Shown: one piece after another, positions 34,688-42,887 of the stretch
How the letters are laid out: the number at the start of each line of letters is the position of its first letter
Numbering within the stretch: the stretch's first letter is position 1
From: Kitasatospora sp. NBC_01246
Lineage (GTDB): Bacteria; Actinomycetota; Actinomycetes; Streptomycetales; Streptomycetaceae
DNA: 64,000 nucleotides
Direction of reading: 5' to 3'
Assembly: GCF_036226505.1 (NCBI RefSeq)
Contig: NZ_CP108484.1
Location: 7,845,501-7,909,500, forward strand
The notes under the pieces: model-generated
Told to the model about the DNA's origin: nothing
Seen by the model: the letters and a program-made list of their open reading frames with translations, nothing else
The model's database searches: none
Made by a program: the position numbers and the translations under genes

Positions 34688-35869
34688 CTAGACCAATGGA
34701 TTCGATCGTTCTGCCCCGGTTCCGACCAGCGCCTCCAGTCGGTCGGCCGCCGTCAGGGCCCCGCCGCCGGACCGCAGTTCGGCGCCTACCCGGGCGGCCG
34801 CCGCGCGGTGCTCCGGCGCGTCGAGGACGGTGCGCAGCGCGGCCGCCAGCCCCTCGGGCGTGACGCGCGCGAACGGCACCCGCAGCCCGGCGCCGGCCGC
34901 CGCCACCTGGGCCGCGACGAACGGCTGGTCGTGTCGGATGGGTGCGGTGACCAGCGGGATCCCGTGCGCCAGCGCCTCGCCGACGGTGTTCATCCCGCCG
35001 TGGCACAGCACCGCGTCCAGCGCTCCCCGCGCCATCAGCTCCAGCACCGGCGCCCGGTCCACGGCCACCGCGTGGCGCGGCAGTTCGGGCAGCAGGGCGG
35101 CGGGCGCGGCGATCACCGGCTGGACGTCGTCCCCGCACAGCGCTAGGGCCCGGACGGCCCGGGCGTGGAAGTCCGCGCCGAGGTCTCCGGCCAGCGTCCC
35201 CATGGTGACCAGGACCCGGCGCCGGCCCGGCTCCAGCCGTTCCCAGGGGAAGGCCGGGTCGGCCGGCCGTTCGGCGAGCACCGGCCCGACCAGGGCGTAG
35301 TGGGCCGGGAGCGGTGCCGGACCGGCCAGCGCGGGACCGGTCGTCGCCAGGACGAGGGCGGGGGAGAAGCGCGGGTCGGTGTACTCCTCCTCCGGCAGTC
35401 CGGCCCGTCGCCAGAGCCCGGTGAGCAGCCCGGTCATCCAGGCCTCGACCTTCGGCAGCGCCCGGAACGGCCGCCCCAGCTCCATCGCGCCCGGCGCCAG
35501 GCTGGCCCACGGCAGACCGTGCCGGTGAGCGACCAGCGCGCCCGCGGGCGTGTGCTGGTCGACCAGCAGCGCGTCCGGCCGGTACTCCCGCACCGCCGCG
35601 TCCAACGGCTTCGCGGTGAACCGCGCGTAGGGGACGATGAAGCCCTCCCAGAGCGAGCGCAGGGCGGCCAGTCCGTGCCCGCCCTGCGTCCGGAACGCCC
35701 GGGTGCCCGTCCCCAGGACGACCGCCCCGGGGCCGAGCAGCGGCCGCAGGACCGACTCGGTGCCGGTCCAGGCGACCTCGTGGCCGCGCGCGGCCAGCTC
35801 GCGGGCGATCCCCACGACCGGATTGACGTGTCCCGTCAACGGCGGTACCACCAGCAGGAATCGGCTCAT
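34688..35869 (-). CDS. MGT/GT1-family glycosyltransferase
   Basis: A 393-residue GT-B fold enzyme. The N-terminus MSRFLLVVPPLTGHVNPVVGIARELAARGHEV and the C-terminal nucleotide-sugar motif DAVLCHGGMNTVGEALAHGIPLV with PIRHDQPFVA match macrolide and other natural product glycosyltransferases (MGT family). It should attach a sugar to the cluster product. No deoxysugar biosynthesis genes are close to it; the sugar module at 46-50 kb is 11 kb away. The start overlaps the stop of the ACP-like gene by 4 nt, so expression of the two is coupled. Confidence 0.9.
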   Translation of the reverse strand: MSRFLLVVPPLTGHVNPVVGIARELAARGHEVAWTGTESVLRPLLGPGAVVLGTGTRAFRTQGGHGLAALRSLWEGFIVPYARFTAKPLDAAVREYRPDALLVDQHTPAGALVAHRHGLPWASLAPGAMELGRPFRALPKVEAWMTGLLTGLWRRAGLPEEEYTDPRFSPALVLATTGPALAGPAPLPAHYALVGPVLAERPADPAFPWERLEPGRRRVLVTMGTLAGDLGADFHARAVRALALCGDDVQPVIAAPAALLPELPRHAVAVDRAPVLELMARGALDAVLCHGGMNTVGEALAHGIPLVTAPIRHDQPFVAAQVAAAGAGLRVPFARVTPEGLAAALRTVLDAPEHRAAAARVGAELRSGGGALTAADRLEALVGTGAERSNPLV

Positions 35870-36168
35870 CGGACGGGCTCCTCGGCGGGCAGCAGCCGCT
35901 GCACCTCGGCGACGGTCAGGGCTTCCAGCTCGGCCAGGTCCAGCCCGGCACGGTGTGCGGCGAGGCCGGCGGCTGCCCCGAAGTGCCCGCACAAAAGGGC
36001 ATCGAGCACCGTCAGTTCGTACTCGTCCAGCAGCAGATCGGCGTCCAGTCGGGCCTGCGGGGTGACCAGCGCGGCCCACTCGGGCGGCGCGCCGGCGGCC
36101 CGGGCCAGCAGGGCTACCAGCTCCGGACGGACCTGGGCGGCGGAGGATTCGGGTTCGGAAGAGGTCAT
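35866..36168 (-). CDS. ACP-like protein lacking the phosphopantetheine serine
   Basis: A 100-residue helical protein laid out like an acyl carrier protein: a first helix PELVALLARAAGAP, a loop with VTPQARLDADLLLDEYELTVLDALLCGHFG where helix 2 begins, and LDLAELEALTVAEVQRLLP as helices 3 and 4. At the position of the D-S-L motif it has D-E-Y, so it cannot carry a phosphopantetheine arm. The frame is intact with GC-rich third positions, so it is not simply decayed. It could be a scaffold or a regulator of a partner enzyme. It is coupled to the glycosyltransferase by a 4-nt overlap and is divergent from the KAS III-like gene. Confidence 0.68.
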   Translation of the reverse strand: MTSSEPESSAAQVRPELVALLARAAGAPPEWAALVTPQARLDADLLLDEYELTVLDALLCGHFGAAAGLAAHRAGLDLAELEALTVAEVQRLLPAEEPVR

Positions 36169-36265
36169 GGGGGCTCCACCTGCTCGACGGCACGGGGGCG
36201 AATTGAGACTGCGAAGGGCCCGAGATCACTTGTGCGACCCGTCGGGCGTCGGAATACTAGCCCGC

Positions 36266-37198
36266 GTGACAGCACTGGAGGCAGTGGCCGTCCACCTCCC
36301 CCACCACACCGTGCCCATTGAGGCAGTGGGCGAGCGGATCGGCCTGACCCCGCGTCAACTTCGACTCTTCCGCCGTTTCCACGGTCTGGACCAGCTGCGG
36401 CTGGACCCGGACGGGAAGCTGCCCGACCTGCTCGGCGCCGCCGTCGAGGCCTTACCGGAGCTGCGCGGACGCGAACGGCACGTCCGTTTCGTGATCCACG
36501 CCCGCAGCATGCCGGTGGCGGTGCCGTACCCGCTCAACCCCCTGCACGAGCTGCTCGGCCGGTACGGCCTGGCGCACGCCTCGGCCTTCACGGTGACCCA
36601 CCACGCCTGTGCGGTGGGTCTGCTGGCCGTCGACCTGGCCGGCCGCCTGCTCGCCGGGCAGGACGACCCGGAGGCCCTGGCGCTGGTGCTGGCCGGCGAG
36701 AAGACCTTCACCAAGGACGCCCAGGTGGTGCCCGAGACCGGGATCTTCGCCGAGGGCGCGGCCGCCTGCCTGGTCCGGGCCACCGGCGAGCGCAATCGGG
36801 TGCTCTCCTACGCCGTCCGCCACCGCCCCGAGTTCGACGGCCGCCTGGCCGGGGACGCGGACCTGCTGGCGCGCTACCAGCGGGAGTACCCGGTGGTGAT
36901 GATCGAGGCGGTCGAGGCCGCCCTCGACCAGGCAGGTCTGGACCTCTCGGACCTCGCCCTGGTGCTCCCGCACAACGTCAACCAGGCCTCCTGGCGGATG
37001 ATCTGCCGACGGATCGGGTTCCCGGTGGAGAAGGTCGTGCTGGACAACGTGCGCTCCGTCGGGCACAGTTTCGCTGCAGACAGCCTCATCAATCTCCACA
37101 CCGCCACCACGCGGGGGCTGCTCCACCGGGGCGACCGCTACCTGATCGCCGCCGCCGGTGTCGGAGCCACCTTCTCCGCCATGGCCGTCGAACACTGA
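36266..37198 (+). CDS. KAS III-like ketosynthase with a TTA codon
   Basis: A 310-residue thiolase-fold protein related to KAS III. The nucleophile is Cys115 (THHACAVGLLA), the His is His236 (LPHNVNQASW), and the third residue, Asn in FabH, is His267 (VGHSFAADSLIN). Codon 63 is TTA (36452-36454), so translation should need the rare bldA tRNA. GTG 36266 has no ribosome site, but a possible -10 (TACTAG, 36255-36260) ends 5 nt before it, suggesting leaderless expression. It may start a chain from an aroyl or acyl thioester, or couple two units. ACP, pseudo-KAS III and PPTase genes follow. Confidence 0.86.
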   Translation: MTALEAVAVHLPHHTVPIEAVGERIGLTPRQLRLFRRFHGLDQLRLDPDGKLPDLLGAAVEALPELRGRERHVRFVIHARSMPVAVPYPLNPLHELLGRYGLAHASAFTVTHHACAVGLLAVDLAGRLLAGQDDPEALALVLAGEKTFTKDAQVVPETGIFAEGAAACLVRATGERNRVLSYAVRHRPEFDGRLAGDADLLARYQREYPVVMIEAVEAALDQAGLDLSDLALVLPHNVNQASWRMICRRIGFPVEKVVLDNVRSVGHSFAADSLINLHTATTRGLLHRGDRYLIAAAGVGATFSAMAVEH

Positions 37199-37308
37199 CG
37201 CATCGTCGTTTCGGCGCACCCGGGCGACGCATCGGCACGGCGAGGACGACCACCACGCCTCCGCCCGCCGACCCATTCACCTCTCACGCACGACGGGACG
37301 GGACATCC

Positions 37309-37599
37309 ATGCCAGAACCCGCGGTCCAGACCACTGATGTCGAGCTGCGCGACCGGATCCTGCGGAGCATCGGCGAGCTGCTGCCGCGCGTCCTCAAGCG
37401 CGACCTCCCCGAGATCCCCGAGAACGCCTGCCTCTTCGACGACCTCGGCCTGACCTCGGCCGGCACCATCGAGCTGATCCTCGAAGTCGAGGAGACGCTG
37501 GACATCCAGGTCGACGTCGAGCAGATCGGCGAGGACGACCTGCGCTCGGTGACCAGCCTGGCCGACTACGTCGCCGGGCACATCATCCCCGAGGACTGA
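37309..37599 (+). CDS. Acyl carrier protein
   Basis: A 96-residue ACP. The modified serine should be Ser50 in DDLGLTSAGTIELILEVEE, with T-S replacing the common D-S. It is followed by LDIQVDVEQIGEDDLRSVTSLADYV, a standard helix 3-4 region. It sits between the KAS III-like gene and the KAS III-like pseudo-enzyme, with only 4 nt to the latter start, so it is likely their common carrier. The ATG at 37309 is 111 bp after the synthase stop. Confidence 0.92.
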   Translation: MPEPAVQTTDVELRDRILRSIGELLPRVLKRDLPEIPENACLFDDLGLTSAGTIELILEVEETLDIQVDVEQIGEDDLRSVTSLADYVAGHIIPED

Positions 37600-37603
37600 C
37601 CGG

Positions 37604-38458
37604 GTGGCCGCCGATTCCGCGCCGCCGCTCGCCCTGGGCGTCACCCGGATCCTCGCGCGGTCCTTCGACGGCAGGTCGGAGACCTCGCTCGACCCGGACC
37701 TGCGGGTGTTCGTCACGGACCTGGTCCGGCCGTACGGCCTGCCGGTGCGGGAGGACCTCCTCGCCGAGGGCGTCGGCCACTCCTACGAGGAACTGGCGGA
37801 GGGCCTGCTGGCCGAGGCGCTCGCCGACGGCGTGCCGGTGGACCTGCTGATCCTCGCCTTCGACTCGCCCGACGTGCGCCCGGGGGCGCCCAGCTCGCTG
37901 GCGCTCAGCCGGTCCTGCCCGGGCACGCCGCTGGCCTTCGCCCTCTGCGACCAGGGGTCGGCGGTGGCCTTCAGCGCCCTGCGGGTGGCCGCCGAGTACC
38001 AGCGCACCGGGGCCTGCCGGCGGGCGGTGGTGGTACTGGCGGAACAGACCGCGCTGCACTACCGGCCGGCGGCGCCGGTCGACCTGCCCGAGCGGCACAG
38101 CGTCGTCGTGCTCGTCCTGGACGAGACCGCCGACGTGGAACTGACTGTGCGTCAGTTCTCCGCGCTCGACGGCCGGAAGGCGGCCGAGGTGGTCGGCGCG
38201 GAGGTCGGAACCCTCGGGGCCGACGCGGCCGTCCTGCTGGGCTCCGGCCTGGCGGCCGAGCCGGTCCCCGGGGTGGCCGCCGCGGCCGGTCTGCCGTTCG
38301 CCGGTCTGCCGTTCACCGGTCTGCCGTTCACCGGCCTCTGGGCGGAGCTGGCCGAGCGGCTGCCCGAGTGGCAGGAGAAGGGGCGGCCGGTGCTGGCCGC
38401 CGGTTTCGACCGCAGGCTGGGTGTGCTGAGCACCCTGACCCTTCGGGCCGGCCCGTGA
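37604..38458 (+). CDS. KAS III-like protein, probably non-condensing
   Basis: A 284-residue protein that resembles a thiolase-fold KAS III: VTRILARSFDG start, PVDLLILAFDSPDVRPG, then TPLAFALCDQGSAVAFSALRVAAEYQR where the nucleophile region would lie (Cys in LCDQG), and a shortened C-terminal half. No HNxN or GN motif can be found, so two of three catalytic groups are missing. Three copies of a 15-bp unit (38288-38332) encode GLPFxGLPFTGLPFTG. GTG 37604 starts 4 nt after the ACP stop and its stop overlaps the PPTase start in GTGA. A partner subunit of the KAS III-like enzyme is a reasonable guess. Confidence 0.7.
   Translation: MAADSAPPLALGVTRILARSFDGRSETSLDPDLRVFVTDLVRPYGLPVREDLLAEGVGHSYEELAEGLLAEALADGVPVDLLILAFDSPDVRPGAPSSLALSRSCPGTPLAFALCDQGSAVAFSALRVAAEYQRTGACRRAVVVLAEQTALHYRPAAPVDLPERHSVVVLVLDETADVELTVRQFSALDGRKAAEVVGAEVGTLGADAAVLLGSGLAAEPVPGVAAAAGLPFAGLPFTGLPFTGLWAELAERLPEWQEKGRPVLAAGFDRRLGVLSTLTLRAGP
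38288..38332 (+). repeat. Three tandem 15-bp repeats in coding sequence
   Basis: Three copies of GGTCTGCCGTTC(A/G)CC, two of them identical, encode the pentapeptide G-L-P-F-(A/T) repeated in the KAS III-like protein. They keep the frame. Confidence 0.9.
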
Positions 38459-39273
38459 CGGCGGGGCCGGCCACCGACACCGCCTCCGCGTCCACCTCAA
38501 CCTCCGATGTCGCCTCCACGTCCGACACCGCCTCCACGCCGGACACCGCCGACCGGGTCGACCTCTGGACCATCCCCACCGACCAGCCGGACGAGGTCGT
38601 CCGGAGCCTGCGAAGCCTGCTGGACCGTGACGAACTCGCCCGCGTCACCGGCCGGGGCCCCGCCCGCGATCCCGTGGCCGGCCGGCGGTTCACCGTGGTG
38701 CACGGCGTCGTCCGGCTGCTGGTGGCCGAACGCCTCGGCCTGCACCCCGCCGAACTCGCCTGGCGGTACGGCCCGCACGGCAAACCCGAACCGGCGGTGG
38801 GGCACGAGCGGGTCGGCGTCAGCTACTCCGGCTCCGGCGCCCTGGCCGTGCTGGCCCTGACCGCGGGGCGGCCGGTCGGTGTCGACGTCGAGGAGGTCCA
38901 CGACGCCCGGGTGGCCACCCGGGTGGCCGAGCGCTACTTCCCGGGCGCCGAGGCGGAGTTCCTCGCCCGGTCGGCCTCGCCCGCCGTGCTGGCCGAGCGC
39001 TTCACCACCCTCTGGTGTCGCCGGGAGGCCTGCGTCAAAGCCTACGGCGGCCGACTGGTGCAGGGCTTCGGGCTGCCGTTGGCCGGCCCGGCCCCGCTGC
39101 GTCTGGCCCACCCGGGCACGCTCGGCGAGGGCCCCTGCCTGCTCGACGACGTCCCGGTGCCCGGGCCGTTCCGCGCCGCCGTGGCGGTGCTCGGGGAGCA
39201 GCCGTTCCGGCTGCGACGGCACCGCTGGAAAGCCTTGTCAGAGGCCTGCCAGCCTTTCTGGCACCGGAACTGA
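38455..39273 (+). CDS. Sfp-type 4'-phosphopantetheinyl transferase
   Basis: A 272-residue PPTase. The metal and CoA motifs are GVDVEEVHD (about 142-150) and WCRREACVKAYGGRLVQG (W-x-x-K/R-E-A-x-x-K). It should convert the three serine-bearing ACPs of the cluster to their holo forms. The first 35 residues are a Ser/Thr/Ala/Asp-rich low-complexity stretch (ASTSDVASTSDTASTPDTAD) that looks like slippage growth; the true fold begins near VDLWTIP. GTG 38455 overlaps the preceding stop (GTGA). Presence of a dedicated PPTase supports a self-contained pathway. Confidence 0.93.
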   Translation: MTAGPATDTASASTSTSDVASTSDTASTPDTADRVDLWTIPTDQPDEVVRSLRSLLDRDELARVTGRGPARDPVAGRRFTVVHGVVRLLVAERLGLHPAELAWRYGPHGKPEPAVGHERVGVSYSGSGALAVLALTAGRPVGVDVEEVHDARVATRVAERYFPGAEAEFLARSASPAVLAERFTTLWCRREACVKAYGGRLVQGFGLPLAGPAPLRLAHPGTLGEGPCLLDDVPVPGPFRAAVAVLGEQPFRLRRHRWKALSEACQPFWHRN

Positions 39274-39384
39274 CGGTCTGTCGGCGCGCCCAGAAATCTG
39301 GTCTGTACCACTTCGCCGGGCCGCTGATAGCGTCCCGACCCGCACTCCGCTCCAACCCCAGGCCGGCCGAAGGGCGCGTACGAC

Positions 39385-41106
39385 GTGAGAGAGACCAGCC
39401 GGCGGATCACCGTCCGGTACAGCGGCGCGAGCAGCGGCTTCGGGCCGCTGACCCTCGGCCAGGACAACATGATCCGCTGCATCCGGCGGGACCGACCCGA
39501 GCAGATCAACAAGGAGTCCGTCTGGCCGGTCCCCGACGGGACGACCCTGACGGCCGCGCTCGACGCCGTGCGGCGGCTCGTCGAACGGCACGACTCGCTG
39601 CGGACGGTGTTCCCGCCCGGGCCGGGGCCGGACGCCTTCCCCGAGCGTCAGCTGGTCTGCGGCGAGGGCGAGTTCGGCGTCACCGTGGTGGACAGCCGGT
39701 CGACCGGCGGGGCGGCGGGGATCGACGCGCTCGCCGAGGAGCTGGGCCGCGCCGACGTCGCCGTCCCGTTCGACCTGGCGGCCGGGCCCCGGCTCCGGTT
39801 CACCCTGCTGACCGAGGACGACCACCCGCTCCGGCTGGTGGTGGTCGTCTGCCACGCGGGTGCGGACGGCGCCGCGACGACGCTGCTCATCGAGGACTGG
39901 TTCGCCCTCGCGGCCGGCAAGGAGCTCCCGCCCGTCACCGCCCGGACGCCGCTGGAGGTGGCCGCGGTGGAGCAGAGTGACCAGGGCCGGCGCAAGGCCG
40001 CCGCCGCGCTGCGGCACTGGCAGAAGGTCCTGTCCACCGCGCCGCAGGCCGCCTTCGCGGACTCCCGGATCACCGGCCCGCCGGACGGCGTCGCCGCCGT
40101 CGTCCTGCGCTCGCGGCAGGCCGCCGCCGACCTGCTCGCCACCGCGCGGCGCACCGGCGCGAGCCCCTCCGTCGTCCTGCTGGCGGCCTTCGCGGCCCTG
40201 GTGGCCCGCCGGGCCGGCCGCGGCGACCTGGTGATGTCGGCGCTCTCCGCGAACCGCCAGCGCGCCGCGATGGCCGACCACATCGGCACCCTCGCCCAGG
40301 ACGCCCTGATCGCCCTGGACACCGACGCGGTCGACCTCGACGAGGTGATCGGCCGGGCCAAGGCGGCGTCGCTCGCCGGCTACTGGCACAGCACCCTCCC
40401 GGCGGGTGCCGTCTGGCAGCTGATCGAGGACGTCGCCCATCTGCGCGGCTCCCGCTTCGCCCGCCAGGTCGTGGTCAACGACCTGAGCATGACCATCCCC
40501 GAGGCGATGTCCGACGCCCGCCCGTCCCCGACGAGCGACCCCGAACTGACCTGGCTGCCGGACCAGCCGGTCGCCGTCCGGCTGATGTTGAACATCCTGC
40601 GGACCTCGAACAGCCTGGAGTTCGCACTGGTCGCCTGCCCGCAGGTGCTCGACCGCGAGGAGGCCGGCCGTTTCGCGCTGGCCCTGCCCGCGCTGCTCGA
40701 AGCCGCCGCCCGGGGGCCGGTCCCGCTCGCCGGTCTGCCCGCGCTGACCGGTCTGGGCGGCGCCGTCCGGACCGGTGCGTGGCAGCGGATCGAGAACTCC
40801 TGGGTGGACCTGGACGCCGTCCGGGCCCTGGTCGTCGACGCGCTCGGCACCGCCACCCGGGTCGACTTCGTCGACGGCCGTCTGATCGCCCGGATCGCCA
40901 CCGACGACCCGGGTTTCACCCCGCTGGTCGCCCACCGCACGGTGATCGAGGCCCTGCCCGGCCGGGACACCGCGATGGCCCCGCAGCACTACGTGGTCCA
41001 TGCCGCCGCCCACCCGGCCGGCCCGCCGTGCTGGGACGACGCGACGGTGGTGGCCGAGGGCTCCGGCCGGTGCCCGGAGATCGCCGGCCGCCTCGCCCCG
41101 CGCTGA
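39385..41106 (+). CDS. Free-standing NRPS condensation-domain protein
   Basis: A 573-residue protein with a condensation-domain fold (about 1-450): FGPLTLGQDNMI (C1-like), ERHDSLRTVF (C2), the catalytic motif VVCHAGADGAATTLL (C3), and DHIGTLAQDALI (C5-like). The usual HHxxxDG is CHxxxDG, keeping the catalytic second His. The C-terminal 120 residues (about 455-573) are not part of the domain; I see no carrier serine or thioesterase motif there. Without adenylation or carrier domains attached, it could join an amino acid such as hydroxyphenylglycine to an ACP-bound acyl chain. It starts with GTG at 39385. Confidence 0.82.
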   Translation: MRETSRRITVRYSGASSGFGPLTLGQDNMIRCIRRDRPEQINKESVWPVPDGTTLTAALDAVRRLVERHDSLRTVFPPGPGPDAFPERQLVCGEGEFGVTVVDSRSTGGAAGIDALAEELGRADVAVPFDLAAGPRLRFTLLTEDDHPLRLVVVVCHAGADGAATTLLIEDWFALAAGKELPPVTARTPLEVAAVEQSDQGRRKAAAALRHWQKVLSTAPQAAFADSRITGPPDGVAAVVLRSRQAAADLLATARRTGASPSVVLLAAFAALVARRAGRGDLVMSALSANRQRAAMADHIGTLAQDALIALDTDAVDLDEVIGRAKAASLAGYWHSTLPAGAVWQLIEDVAHLRGSRFARQVVVNDLSMTIPEAMSDARPSPTSDPELTWLPDQPVAVRLMLNILRTSNSLEFALVACPQVLDREEAGRFALALPALLEAAARGPVPLAGLPALTGLGGAVRTGAWQRIENSWVDLDAVRALVVDALGTATRVDFVDGRLIARIATDDPGFTPLVAHRTVIEALPGRDTAMAPQHYVVHAAAHPAGPPCWDDATVVAEGSGRCPEIAGRLAPR

Positions 41107-41201
41107 GCGCCCGGGGCGGGCGCCGCCCTGCGCCCGCCCCGGGCGGAGATCGCCGGCCCGGGGACTCACCCGAACGGGGCCGGGCCGTCCCACCGCCCGG
41201 T

Positions 41202-41987
41202 TCACCCCTGCGCGCCGTCCCAGGAACAGGCCGAGGTCGCACCCGAGGTCAGCCCCCACGGGCTGGGTACGTCACCGCTCCGGTCCGGGTCGCCGTGGTC
41301 GTTGTCGCCGTGGCCCGGGGCGCCGTGGCCCGGATCGCCCTGGCGCGGCAGGCGGTCGATCACCTCGACCAGCGCCGGGGGCAGTTGCGGCGCCAGGCCC
41401 CGGTGGCAGCGCGAGAGCACGTCCCGCCGGACGTCGTCCGGCAGCAGCGGCCGGTCCACCCGCGGCGGGGTCGGTCCGCGCGGGCGCGCTCCCGGCGGGC
41501 CCAGGGCGGCGGCGAGCTGGTCGGACCAGGCACGCCAGTAGTCGGCGTCGTCGGTCTCGCCGTACCGCAGGTGGTACAGGTGCAGGCAGTACGCCGCCGT
41601 GCCGCTGCCCGATCCGGCGGCGAACCGCCACCAGAACTCGGCGCCCTCCTCGCGGCCGGTGGCGTAGAGCAGCGCGGCGAACACCTCCGCTCCCTCCGGC
41701 TGGATCCGCCGCGCGTTGACCAGCAGGTCCAGCCCCCGGGCCGCGTCCGGGGTACCCAGCACCAGGGCGACCACCAGGCCCAGCTCGAAGGCGGCCTGTT
41801 CGTGCTCGGACGGCAGGTGGGTGGGCGCGGCCGTGAGCCTGGCCAGGCGCAGCGCGGCGATTCGCTCGGCGTGCGGCCGTTCGGGCCGGGGGATGTGCGG
41901 CGTCGCCGTCCCGCCCTCGGCCGGTGGCACGGCCCCTGGTGGCGTGGCCGGTGCGGCGGGCGCCTCGGCCGGGGGCCGGGGGATCAC
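41202..41987 (-). CDS. Unrecognised protein coupled to a sigma factor
   Basis: A 261-residue, mostly helical protein. Its middle (about 60-150: SEHEQAAFELGLVVALVLGTPDAARGL, EGAEVFAALLYATGREEGAEFWWRFAAGSGSGTAAYCLHLYHLRYG) resembles helical repeat (TPR/Sel1-like) proteins. The C-terminus is a His/Gly/Asp-rich low-complexity tail (GHGAPGHGDNDHGD). No transmembrane helix or zinc anti-sigma motif is seen. It overlaps the sigma factor stop by 4 nt, so it may modulate or report on that factor. Function unknown. Confidence 0.75.
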   Translation of the reverse strand: MIPRPPAEAPAAPATPPGAVPPAEGGTATPHIPRPERPHAERIAALRLARLTAAPTHLPSEHEQAAFELGLVVALVLGTPDAARGLDLLVNARRIQPEGAEVFAALLYATGREEGAEFWWRFAAGSGSGTAAYCLHLYHLRYGETDDADYWRAWSDQLAAALGPPGARPRGPTPPRVDRPLLPDDVRRDVLSRCHRGLAPQLPPALVEVIDRLPRQGDPGHGAPGHGDNDHGDPDRSGDVPSPWGLTSGATSACSWDGAQG

Positions 41988-42655
41988 TGTTCGCCTCCCC
42001 GGTCCGGCAGTTCGCGCACACCGAGCCGTCTGGCCAGCCGCTCGCGGGCGTGCCGGAGGTTGGAGTGGACGGTGGCGACGGGCCGGCCCAGATAAGCGCC
42101 GATCACCTTGACGTGCAGCCCGAGCAGGTACCGCAGGACGACCACGTCCCGCTGCCGGTCGGGGAGTTCGAGGATCGCCGCATAGAGCCGGACCTCGTCC
42201 GCCTCGCTGTGCAGCAGGCCGTTGGCGACGTCCTTGAACGCTCCGATGACGGCCTCGAAGGTGACCGCCTCCACTTCGACCCGCTCCTCGCCGGACACCC
42301 AGTCGGCGACATGACGGTTCGCCAGCCGCCAGGCGTACGCGGCCGGTTCCTCGAACCGCAGGACGTGGGCCCAGTGCCGGGCGAGGTCCTCCTTGACCGC
42401 CTCGACGATCAGCGCCGCGTCCGCGCGGTTGCCTATCCGGGTCAGGGCGAGGGCCCGCCAGGCCGGCTCATGGGTCTCGCAGAACGCCGAATAAGCGAGC
42501 TCCAGGCGGATGTTGGCGTACTCCGGGCCGCTGTACCCGTGCTCGTCGGCGTCTCCGTGGCCGTCCCCCCGGCGGCCGCCCCCGCCCCCGCCCGGGCCCG
42601 CCGGCGCCGGTCCTCCCCGGTGCCCGAGTACCCGGACACCCCTGTCGATCGTCAT
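41984..42655 (-). CDS. Sigma-70 family (ECF-like) sigma factor
   Basis: A 223-residue protein. The region 2-like part (about 55-120: EPAWRALALTRIGNRADAALIVEAVKEDLARHW) and region 4 helix-turn-helix (ELPDRQRDVVVLRYLLGLHVKVIGAYLG, then TVHSNLRHARERLARRLG, about 165-210) identify it. ATG 42655 was chosen: a GGAAGG sequence lies 8 nt before it, and the extension upstream has no ribosome site. A Gly/His-rich N-terminus precedes the fold. Its partner protein follows with a 4-nt overlap. It may regulate genes anywhere in the genome; a link to the biosynthetic cluster is possible but not shown. Confidence 0.87.
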   Translation of the reverse strand: MTIDRGVRVLGHRGGPAPAGPGGGGGGRRGDGHGDADEHGYSGPEYANIRLELAYSAFCETHEPAWRALALTRIGNRADAALIVEAVKEDLARHWAHVLRFEEPAAYAWRLANRHVADWVSGEERVEVEAVTFEAVIGAFKDVANGLLHSEADEVRLYAAILELPDRQRDVVVLRYLLGLHVKVIGAYLGRPVATVHSNLRHARERLARRLGVRELPDRGGEQ

Positions 42656-42887
42656 CGAACCTGCCTTCCAGCGCCGCCGACCGACCGCCGGCCGCCCGAG
42701 GGTGCGGGCCCCGTGCCCGCGGACCCCATTCCACCAGGTTTCGTCACCGCAGGCGTTTGTGCGAATACCGACAGTCATTGCGTCCGATCTACGGATCATC
42801 GGCTAGCGGAACTCCACGGGCCGGAAGGGCGGTTGACGGGCCGGTAGCGTGGGCAACGACGGGTGAGTCCTGCGGCGGGGGAGAGCG

